A DNA stretch of 7,411 nt. Source: an uncultured Collinsella sp. (GTDB lineage: Bacteria; Actinomycetota; Coriobacteriia; Coriobacteriales; Coriobacteriaceae). Below, one piece after another: positions 1-5,284 of the stretch. The DNA lies in NCBI GenBank assembly GCA_900553475.1, contig USEF01000077.1, forward strand, positions 1-7,411. The letters are read 5' to 3'. The position numbers and the translations under genes are program-made. How positions within the stretch are numbered: position 1 is the first letter of the stretch; each line of letters begins with the position of its first letter. The notes beneath the pieces were generated by a model that worked only from the letters and a program-made list of their open reading frames with translations, was not told the origin of the DNA and ran no database searches.

Positions 1-283
1 CGGGTTCTCGAAGGCCTACCAGCCGACCACGGGAATCGCCGGCTATACGCTCATCTCGAGCTCGCGCGGCTGCCGCCTCAAGTCGCACCGGGCCTTTACG
101 ACGGTTGCCGAGGCACTCACGCGCAACGTGGACATCGAAAGCGAGACCAACCGTTTTGACCAAGCAGACCGTCGCCGCATGGTGAGCGACACCGATACTG
201 GCGCCAAGATTCGCAGCCAGATCCAGGATCTGCGCCAGCTGCTCGATGCATATAGAAACGGTGCTATCGAGGAGCGCGTCTAG
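1..283 (+). CDS. fbp: Fructose-1,6-bisphosphatase, class III (C-terminal 93 codons)
   Basis: This is the 3' end of a gene that starts before the window; the frame is open from base 2 to a TAG at 281-283. The family hydrolyses fructose 1,6-bisphosphate to fructose 6-phosphate and phosphate in gluconeogenesis, in the cytoplasm (EC 3.1.3.11). The translated tail begins GFSKAYQ, continues TGIAGYTLISSS, then has a basic segment, a VSDTDTGAKI segment and the ending LLDAYRNGAIEERV. From memory, this run of motifs matches the conserved C-terminus of the Bacillus-type class III enzyme, which is roughly 640-670 residues long, so about one seventh of it is present. The catalytic metal-binding region lies outside the window and cannot be checked. 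It is followed by 78 nt of hairpin-rich spacer and then a GtrA gene on the same strand, with no obvious functional link. The family call is confident; integrity of the rest is unknown. Confidence 0.88.
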   Translation, partial: GFSKAYQPTTGIAGYTLISSSRGCRLKSHRAFTTVAEALTRNVDIESETNRFDQADRRRMVSDTDTGAKIRSQIQDLRQLLDAYRNGAIEERV

Positions 284-289
284 CCCCAC

Positions 290-344
290 CCGCGGGGATT
301 GGCTAAACTTGCTGAGTTTGTCATCCCCGCGGCGCTTCGGCGCC
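290..344 (+). promoter_or_regulatory. Double hairpin between fbp and the first GtrA gene
   Basis: Perfect 10-bp arms CCGCGGGGAT (290-299) and ATCCCCGCGG (323-332) enclose an inner AAACT/AGTTT stem (305-309 with 315-319, 5-nt loop). A second hairpin follows at 331-344: a 5-bp GGCGC/GCGCC stem closed by a TTCG tetraloop. The two hairpins share bases 331-332. No T-tract follows, so this is not a classical intrinsic terminator. It could stabilise or process the fbp mRNA end, slow transcription, or act as leader structure for the GtrA gene, whose ATG is 17 nt beyond it. The stems are read directly; the role is inferred. Confidence 0.55.
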
Positions 345-361
345 AGCTTAAGGCAGGTACC

Positions 362-757
362 ATGCAAAAGCTCCTTGCGCAGATCATGAAATTTGGCATC
401 GTCGGTGTCATTGCCACGGTTATCGACTTTGGCATTATGAATCTGCTCCACTACGGTCTGGGCCTCAACATCCTAATCGCCAACACCAGCGGCTTTATCA
501 TCTCACTCATCTTTAACTACCTCGCAAGCATGAAGTACGTGTTTGCGCACAAGGAAGGCATGAGCCGCCGCCGCGAGTTCATCATCTTTGTCGTGCTGTC
601 CGTGATCGGCCTGGCACTCAACGACGGTATCGTGCTGACACTCAACGCCGGTCTGGGACTCGAGGCCAATATCGCCAAGATTTGTGCCACCGCGCTTGTC
701 ATGGTCTACAACTTTGTGACCCGAAAAATCTTCCTGGAGGGCGACGAGACAAAATAG
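362..757 (+). CDS. GtrA-family membrane protein, copy 1
   Basis: This is a 131-residue integral membrane protein of the GtrA family, small four-helix proteins linked to moving bactoprenol- or other lipid-linked sugars across the membrane for O-antigen, teichoic-acid or cell-wall glycan decoration. Hydrophobic segments lie at about residues 10-30, 36-58, 72-96 and 102-120, the usual family topology. Typical features are the N-terminal MKFGIVGVIATVIDFG, the SMKYVF segment after helix 2, the basic cytoplasmic loop GMSRRREF and the closing FVTRKIFLE. I chose the ATG at 362 over an in-frame TTG at 299. The TTG starts in a hairpin arm and would add 21 untypical residues, whereas AGGCAGG lies just before the ATG. 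It is a clear paralogue of the gene at 977. No glycosyltransferase or flippase partner is visible, so the carried sugar is unknown. Confidence 0.87.
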   Translation: MQKLLAQIMKFGIVGVIATVIDFGIMNLLHYGLGLNILIANTSGFIISLIFNYLASMKYVFAHKEGMSRRREFIIFVVLSVIGLALNDGIVLTLNAGLGLEANIAKICATALVMVYNFVTRKIFLEGDETK

Positions 758-783
758 CTCGAAACCCCTGCAGCATTACGGCG

Positions 784-823
784 CCCACGGACGACGCGCA
801 CTCAGCGCAGTATCGTCCGTGGG
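784..823 (+). terminator. Terminator-like hairpin after GtrA copy 1
   Basis: Perfect 11-bp GC-rich arms CCCACGGACGA (784-794) and TCGTCCGTGGG (813-823) begin 26 nt after the stop codon of the first GtrA gene. The loop carries a further GCGC/GCGC stem (796-799 with 805-808) around ACTCA. The expected U-tract is missing; the next bases are TGTCGCTCG. It may act as a weak or factor-assisted terminator, or only as a 3'-end stabiliser. The structure is certain; its function is not. Confidence 0.42.
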
Positions 824-840
824 TGTCGCTCGTTCACGGG

Positions 841-879
841 CAAATTTTCAACGTTTGCGGATTAGCTCTTGAAAATTTG
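841..879. repeat. AT-rich perfect inverted repeat upstream of GtrA copy 2
   Basis: CAAATTTTCAA (841-851) and TTGAAAATTTG (869-879) are perfect 11-bp reverse complements separated by 17 nt. They sit in an AT-rich spacer (47 G+C in 120 bases over 841-960, about 39%), unlike the flanking genes. The position, 98 nt before the GtrA copy 2 start and just before a TATAGT box, would suit an operator for a dimeric regulator. An RNA hairpin or a dispersed chromosomal repeat is equally possible. Confidence 0.5.
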
Positions 880-894
880 GCGAGTTCATATAGT
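869..894 (+). promoter_or_regulatory. Weak candidate promoter for GtrA copy 2
   Basis: TATAGT (889-894) matches five of six bases of a -10 box. TTGAAA (869-874), which is the right arm of the inverted repeat, matches five of six bases of a -35 box, but the spacer is only 14 nt, shorter than normal. An alternative pair is TTGGCA (897-902) with TGTAAA (921-926), spacer 18. The AT-rich spacer makes a separate promoter for GtrA copy 2 plausible, but neither pair is convincing. Confidence 0.22.
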
Positions 895-976
895 TCTTGG
901 CAAAGACCTTACGTTTCCCTTGTAAAAGCTCTAAAGTATCCTCTGCTCGATTCATCAACGCATTGGATGTGATTAC

Positions 977-1384
977 GTGCGCAAGGCGCTGGCACAACCT
1001 CATACCAAGCAGTTCCTCAAGTTTGCTGTCGTGGGTCTTATCTCCTTTGGCATCGACTGGGGCATGCTCATTGCGCTCGTCGAGCTGTTCCACCTCGGCT
1101 TTTTGATGAGCACCACGGTTTCGTTTATCACGTCCGTCGTGGTCAACTACTGGCTCAGCATGAAGTACGTGTTCGACCACCGCGAAGGCATGAGCCGCAA
1201 GCGCGAGTTCACGATCTTCACCATCCTGTCGGTGATCGGCCTGGGCCTCAACGACCTGTACATGTTTGTGGGCGTCACGTTTTTGAGCATCGGCTACCAG
1301 GCCATGAAGGCCATCGCCACGTTCCTCGTCACCTGGTACAACTACTTCAGCCGCCGCTTCTTCCTCGAGGGCGCACGTTCGTAG
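977..1384 (+). CDS. GtrA-family membrane protein, copy 2
   Basis: This 135-residue protein has four hydrophobic segments at about residues 13-35, 40-61, 78-100 and 106-126, like copy 1. The shared core is striking: SMKYVFDHREGMSRKREF and LSVIGLGLND align almost residue for residue with copy 1, and the C-terminus YFSRRFFLEG is the usual family ending. The likely role is in membrane transfer of a lipid-linked sugar for envelope glycan modification. The start is GTG at 977; the nearby ATG at 967 is followed at once by TGA, and no in-frame ATG lies upstream. The ribosome site is weak (GGATGTGA). The pair could form a heteromer or serve different glycans. A strong terminator follows 26 nt after the stop, so the gene closes this transcription unit, perhaps from its own promoter in the AT-rich spacer. 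Confidence 0.87.
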   Translation: MRKALAQPHTKQFLKFAVVGLISFGIDWGMLIALVELFHLGFLMSTTVSFITSVVVNYWLSMKYVFDHREGMSRKREFTIFTILSVIGLGLNDLYMFVGVTFLSIGYQAMKAIATFLVTWYNYFSRRFFLEGARS

Positions 1385-1410
1385 ACGGCCCGACATTTGC
1401 TTGAAGGTAT

Positions 1411-1445
1411 AACCGGTTGGAATTCTCGTTTCAACCGGTTTTTTT
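1411..1445 (+). terminator. Intrinsic terminator after GtrA copy 2
   Basis: AACCGGTTG (1411-1419) pairs with CAACCGGTT (1432-1440). Three more pairs including one G-U (1420-1422 with 1429-1431) leave a 6-nt loop. A run of seven T (1439-1445) closes it. This is a textbook Rho-independent terminator for the + strand genes. Confidence 0.9.
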
Positions 1446-1484
1446 GTTTGCCGAGAGACCCGGCGACCCAGTCCTCTACGCATG

Positions 1485-1524
1485 AAAAACGGGCGGCCCG
1501 GATGTTTGTCCGAACCGCCCGTTT
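1485..1524 (-). terminator. Intrinsic terminator of the minus-strand surface-protein unit
   Basis: AAACGGGCGG (1487-1496) pairs with CCGCCCGTTT (1515-1524), with an extra CGGA/TCCG stem inside (1499-1502 with 1509-1512). Read on the minus strand, the stem ends in five U (1489-1485). It lies 20 nt past the stop codon at 1545, so it terminates the minus-strand genes and faces the + strand terminator at 1411-1445. Confidence 0.85.
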
Positions 1525-1544
1525 GGCGCGTTATGTCGAGGTAT

Positions 1545-2411
1545 CTAGCCCGTTACGTAATACCAGACTACGCTGTCGCCATTGGAAAGAACGTAACTGC
1601 TGCAAGCCATTTTGGGCGGTACGCCGTTGACGGAATACATCCAGCCGCTCGTGCTGCCGTGCTCCTTCTCAGCCAAGCCGCCGATAGCTGCGACATACGT
1701 GCCATACGGCGAACCATGCGCATTCACGGAAAGGCCCAGAGCGCACAGGGCATCGTAGACCGTGGCGCCCTCGTTAAAGGTGAACGTGCCGCCAGACGAG
1801 ACAGGATTGCCCACGGCGCTCGAAGTTACCGAGACCGTCACTGTGACATAGCCATGCTGCTGCGAGCCGCCCTGATTGCCCGCAGAGGCGCTGCCGCCGT
1901 TGGATGCAGACCCACCGCCAGACACCGAGCCGCCGCCCGAAGAAGAGCCGTCAGAAGAACTCGATCCACCGGTGGATTCAGGGCCCTGTCCAGCAGATGC
2001 GTTGTTGGACGTCTTGCCGTCCTTGCTTTCGGACTTCTTCTCCTTCGAATCCTTTTTTGAGTCCATCGACCCGTCCTTCGCATTGTCCGAAGATTCGGAG
2101 TCCTTGGGCGCAGCCTTGCCCGAAGCGGTAATCGAGCCGGAAACCGACGCATCCTTGGCAACGACGCTCTCCCCTGTCACAGCCTGAGCGATCCAATCGA
2201 TGGACCATGCACCGCTGGAAGAAGGTTGGACAAAACCCAGCGACACAACGATCAAGACGATGCAGACGGCCGTCAGAGCGCCAAGCAGCGCCCTGCGCCG
2301 AGGGGCGGACGCCGAGGCGGCGCCCTTTTTCTTTGCATCGTCGAGTTGAATGAACGACGAGTCGGGCTGCTTGGAGTCGGCGTCCTGAGGTTTATTGGAC
2401 ACAGTCCTCAC
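1545..2411 (-). CDS. Membrane-anchored DUF4430 (transcobalamin C-terminal-like) protein
   Basis: This 288-residue protein has a short basic cytoplasmic N-terminus (RRR at 38-40), one membrane helix at about 41-60, a long Ser/Gly/Lys/Asp low-complexity linker (about 85-185) and a C-terminal DUF4430 domain (about 188-288). The domain shows the family pattern: EGATVYDALCAL, then GWMYSVNG, then a final LSNGDSVVWYYV. This fold matches the C-terminal beta-domain of transcobalamin and intrinsic factor, so binding of a corrinoid or another small ligand outside the cell is plausible but unproven. Cys50 in the helix is not in a proper lipobox, so I read a signal anchor rather than a lipoprotein. The GTG start directly follows the TAG of the upstream gene (2414-2412). 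A second GTG at 2402, with AGGTGAGG just before it, could be the true start and would give 285 residues. It is probably co-transcribed and translationally coupled with the giant gene. Confidence 0.85.
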   Translation of the reverse strand: MRTVSNKPQDADSKQPDSSFIQLDDAKKKGAASASAPRRRALLGALTAVCIVLIVVSLGFVQPSSSGAWSIDWIAQAVTGESVVAKDASVSGSITASGKAAPKDSESSDNAKDGSMDSKKDSKEKKSESKDGKTSNNASAGQGPESTGGSSSSDGSSSGGGSVSGGGSASNGGSASAGNQGGSQQHGYVTVTVSVTSSAVGNPVSSGGTFTFNEGATVYDALCALGLSVNAHGSPYGTYVAAIGGLAEKEHGSTSGWMYSVNGVPPKMACSSYVLSNGDSVVWYYVTG

Positions 2412-4487
2412 CTACCGACGCTTGGTGAATACGAACACACCGATGACGGCAAGACCGATCACGCCGGCCGCCACACCAGCGATGGCGAGCGGATTGAAGC
2501 CAGACTGCTGCACAGGAGCCTCAGCGGACTTCTTATCAGACTTCTTGCTGTCCTTCTTGTCGGACTTGTCGGAATCCTTCTTGGAATCCTTGCCGTCCTT
2601 GGTTTTGGTCTTGGTCGTGGTCGACGACACAGGCTTCTGCCCAGGCGAAACGGCACCGCCGCTCTGCTGGCCGTTTGTGCCGTTACCGGGGTCAGAACCA
2701 GCACCGGCATTACCCGAGCCGCCATTAGAGCCAGAGCCACCACTACCGCCAGGGTTAACGGCATTCTTGGTCCACTTGGCATAGAGCGTCATATCGGCCG
2801 TCACGACGTCCTTGGCGAAGTCCCACTTCTCGCCTTCGGCGGTGTACCAGCCGAGGAACGTATATCCGTCGCGGGTTGGGGCAGCCGGCTCGGAAACCAT
2901 CTTGTTCTTGGCAACATAACGCGGTGCGACGTACGAACCGCCCTGTACATCGAACGCAACTCTCCAGGACTCGGCACCCGCTAGCTTAAAGAGGCGTCCC
3001 GAGTCATTGGCGTAGTACAGGTTGCCCTTCTCATCACAGATGATAGAAGCGGTGCAGTATTCACGATACTTTGCGTCGGGCGTGAATATCATTTGCGCCG
3101 CATCGTCGCCCAGTTTATAAGCGTAAACGCCACCGGGCAGAGCGTTGCAGGTGAAGTACACGTACGTGTCGTTACCTTGAACCGAGACGAGCGGGGTGCT
3201 CTTGGACTCGCCCTTGTCTGCGCGGATGCTCTTTTTAACGCTCATAGTGCTCAGATCGATGACAGAGAGCGTTCCGTAACCCTCGATGTCCATGCCGCAG
3301 ACATACGCCAGGCCGTTGCTCACTGCCGGCGTAGAGGTGGAGATGGCCGCGAAGGCAACGGGCTTGCCCTCGAGGGTCAGCTTGCCCCCGCTGCGACGAA
3401 TCTTGTAGAGCGTTCCGTTATCGCGGGAGACCGCGAGATACGTGCCGTCGCCGTTCTCGCCAACCTCGACGGCAATGATGCCGGAGCGAACGGGCGTGCC
3501 TACGCTTTCGCTCGAGAGCTCTTTGCCGTTGGAGCCATCAATGAGGGCAACCTTACCGGACTCGTTACCGATGATGATGTCGTCACCGGAGGCCGCAGCG
3601 CCCGCCCAGTAGTAGCCCTCGTTCTCGTTGGTCTCGGACTTCTTTTTGTCTGTTGTCCAGTCCACTTTGCCTGAAGCCAGGTCAACGCACACGAGCGCAC
3701 CTTCTGAACCGTCGACAACAGTGAAGCCTGCGTAGGCCTTGCCGCCGGAGATGGTCACGGACGTGAGAGCTTGGGTATCTTTGATCCCGAGCGAAGGGGT
3801 CTTGTATCGACAGGCTATCGAGTACTGCCCATCCTTCTTGTCCAGAACAAAAATGCCGAGCGAGCCGTCCTCAAAAGGAACAACCAGATAGCCGTCTTTA
3901 TAGGCGGGACGGCAGAAGTAGCCAATGTTCGCGCCAATAGAGCAGCTCGCAAGCTCCTTCTTTCCGGTTTCAGAATCTATGAGCACAATGCGGTTGCCCT
4001 TAACCGCGCAAATATTACCGTCGATAATGAGCAAGTCCGAAACGCCTTTTGCATCGCCCTTGATATCCGCGGGCTCATCCCACGCAGATTCAGCCGCACC
4101 AGACGGAGTCGGCACTTCGGCAACCGAGCCATTGACTTTGCCGCCGGCAAACGCAGGCCAGGCAGAGTCGAAGTTAGACTTAGGCGCGTTGGGGTCGGTC
4201 GTGAGGGCATCGGGGTCAGGCAGCTTGTCGCCAGCCGTATAGACCCAGGCGATAGACTTCGCGTCCTTCAGCTGGACGCTGCCCGCGCCCAAATCGGAAG
4301 GCTTGCCATCGATAAAGAGCTTCCAGTAAGCCCCAGTCGTGGAGTCCCATGCGAGCGTTCGCTCATCAAACGGCGATGTAATTGAGTTGAGGAACCAGCC
4401 CCATGTACCCGTACCATAATCCGCAGAGATGCCACTCTGCTTGAAGGCAAGTTCAGTCGCATCAGCCACGGTCGCGGTATCAACCAT
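2412..4487 (-). CDS. Giant surface protein, C-terminal part (DUF4430 end, beta-propeller, InlB-type repeat, membrane anchor)
   Basis: This is the 3' portion of a gene whose 5' portion lies in another frame at 4268-7411. Numbered from the ATG at 4487 (691 residues), it holds the remainder of a DUF4430 repeat (1-86), a PQQ/YVTN-like beta-propeller (about 108-503), one InlB B-type repeat (about 508-573, ending GYTFLGWYTAEGEKW ... TLYAKW), a Gly/Ser then Lys/Asp/Ser linker (574-662) and a membrane helix (664-688) followed by KRR. That ATG has no ribosome site and lies inside the DUF4430 domain. The frame is open back to 4520, where WAPAADYT completes the missing start of the repeat. It is therefore a continuation rather than an independent gene. 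There is no LPXTG motif before the helix, so a membrane-tail anchor is more likely than sortase attachment. About 2 kb without another stop argues that the break is recent or a sequence error. Confidence 0.85.
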   Translation of the reverse strand: MVDTATVADATELAFKQSGISADYGTGTWGWFLNSITSPFDERTLAWDSTTGAYWKLFIDGKPSDLGAGSVQLKDAKSIAWVYTAGDKLPDPDALTTDPNAPKSNFDSAWPAFAGGKVNGSVAEVPTPSGAAESAWDEPADIKGDAKGVSDLLIIDGNICAVKGNRIVLIDSETGKKELASCSIGANIGYFCRPAYKDGYLVVPFEDGSLGIFVLDKKDGQYSIACRYKTPSLGIKDTQALTSVTISGGKAYAGFTVVDGSEGALVCVDLASGKVDWTTDKKKSETNENEGYYWAGAAASGDDIIIGNESGKVALIDGSNGKELSSESVGTPVRSGIIAVEVGENGDGTYLAVSRDNGTLYKIRRSGGKLTLEGKPVAFAAISTSTPAVSNGLAYVCGMDIEGYGTLSVIDLSTMSVKKSIRADKGESKSTPLVSVQGNDTYVYFTCNALPGGVYAYKLGDDAAQMIFTPDAKYREYCTASIICDEKGNLYYANDSGRLFKLAGAESWRVAFDVQGGSYVAPRYVAKNKMVSEPAAPTRDGYTFLGWYTAEGEKWDFAKDVVTADMTLYAKWTKNAVNPGGSGGSGSNGGSGNAGAGSDPGNGTNGQQSGGAVSPGQKPVSSTTTKTKTKDGKDSKKDSDKSDKKDSKKSDKKSAEAPVQQSGFNPLAIAGVAAGVIGLAVIGVFVFTKRR
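2424..2498 (-). other. C-terminal membrane helix of the giant surface protein
   Basis: The segment FNPLAIAGVAAG followed by VIGLAVIGVFVF is a single hydrophobic helix, followed by TKRR at the very C-terminus. It should hold the protein in the membrane with its repeats outside. The shape resembles a sortase tail, but the LPXTG-type motif expected just before the helix is absent (APVQQSG is there instead). Confidence 0.8.
2769..2966 (-). other. InlB B-type (Listeria-Bacteroides) repeat domain
   Basis: This single unit of about 66 residues begins WRVAFDVQGGSYVAP and ends GYTFLGWYTAEGEKW ... MTLYAKW. This is the hallmark pattern of the InlB B-repeat family (F-D-x-x-GG-x ... P-x-R-x-GY-x-F-x-GWYT ... 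T-LYA-x-W). These domains occur in surface proteins as stalk or adhesion modules. It joins the propeller to the linker and membrane helix. Confidence 0.85.
2979..4166 (-). other. PQQ/YVTN-like beta-propeller domain
   Basis: Within about 396 residues I count eight returns of a pattern of the type G-x-hydrophobic-x-x-I/L-D-x-x-S/T-G-K. Examples are NRIVLIDSETGKKEL, ALVCVDLASGKVDW, KVALIDGSNGKEL, TLSVIDLSTMSVKKS and RLFKLAG. Eight blades are usual for PQQ-type and BamB-like propellers. In extracellular proteins such propellers mostly bind partners or ligands. I cannot recognise a catalytic metal or PQQ site. Confidence 0.68.
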
Positions 4488-5284
4488 GGTGTAGTCAGCT
4501 GCAGGCGCCCACCGCCGCTGTCAACACCGATAATCTGCAGGGAAGCCTTTGTCTGCCCAGGCATAGTACCGTCAGAGCCGTAGACCCAGGAAACTTTGTC
4601 ACCGGCCTTGAGCGTGTAGTTACCGGCGCCCACATTTGCGAGCTTGCCGTTGACAAAGAACTGCCAGTAATTCCAAGTGGAAGCGTCAACCTTTTCGGTC
4701 GAGAGCTTTACGTCCTCATCAAACGGAGAGGTGAGCGAGTTGAGGTACCAGCCGTAGGAGCCCGTCCCGGTGTCGGCGCCAATGCCAGCCTGCTTGAACA
4801 CCTGCTCAGAGAGCTCAGCCGCGGTCGAGCCCTCCTTCACTTGGATAGTCGTGGGCTGAGCCCAGGTCTGCTGGCTACCGTCCTTAGCCTGGCCAACAAC
4901 CTCGCAGCTCACGGAGAGCTGGTCGGTGGGCGCCGGGTCGCCGTACTTGGAGTAGCACCAGACGACCGAGTCGCCGGCCTCGAGCACGTAGCCGCCCGCA
5001 CCAACCGATGCGGCCGTGCCGTTGATGAAGAGCTGCCAGTACGCTCCGGTCTGCGAATCATAGCCAAGCGTTCGGCCCGCGTCGACAGGCGAGGTGATGG
5101 AATTGAGGTACCAGCCCCAGGTTCCCATGCCGTAATCGGCGGTGAGGCCGTGCTTCTTGAAGAGCGCCTCAGAGAGGTCGGCGGCGGTAGACCCCGTTTT
5201 TAACGTGTACGGCTCGGCGGCGGTCCAGGTCTGCTGGTTGCCATCGGCATCGATGCCGATAACCGAGCATGTTGCTGTAACCTC
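4230..5284 (-). repeat. Three tandem DUF4430 (transcobalamin C-terminal-like) repeats
   Basis: Three units of about 115 residues lie at 4937-5284, 4571-4921 and 4230-4549. Each has the order: short beta-strand with G-x-D/K; QQTW or W; a G-S/T-T-A-x-x-L/A segment; Y/T-G-x-G-T/S-W/Y-G-W-Y/F-LNS-I/L-TSP; then YW-x-L/F-F-I/V-x-G-x-x-x-x-x-GAG and a closing L-x-x-G/A-D/K-x-x-x-W-x-Y. The repeats are similar but not identical, which suggests old duplication. The YWQFF and later G-x-G pattern recalls intrinsic factor and transcobalamin beta-domains, from memory. Repeat 3 contains the frameshift. Confidence 0.82.

Noticed and set aside
299..361. TTG start giving a 152-residue GtrA copy 1
   Set aside because: The TTG starts in the left hairpin arm and the extra 21 residues are not typical of the family. 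The ATG at 362 has AGGCAGG upstream and gives a normal-length protein.
848..1483. Minus-strand ORF of 211 codons across GtrA copy 2
   Set aside because: Most of it is antisense to a convincing membrane protein and reads as Glu/His/Asp/Arg-rich sequence without domains. Only its last 35 codons, in the spacer, are kept as a question.
1545..2411. Lipoprotein signal in the DUF4430 protein because of Cys50
   Set aside because: The residues before the cysteine (L-T-A-V) lack the small residue required at -1, and the hydrophobic segment continues well past the cysteine as a normal membrane helix.
2226..2984. + strand ORF of 252 codons, and a similar one at 3093-3674
   Set aside because: Both are antisense to linker, InlB-type and propeller coding sequence, with biased composition and no family features.
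4505..4523. Programmed -1 ribosomal frameshift with a slippery heptamer
   Set aside because: The bases around the join (GGC GGT GGG CGC) do not form an X XXY YYZ heptamer, and I see only a very small downstream stem. The site is kept as a frameshift but not called programmed.
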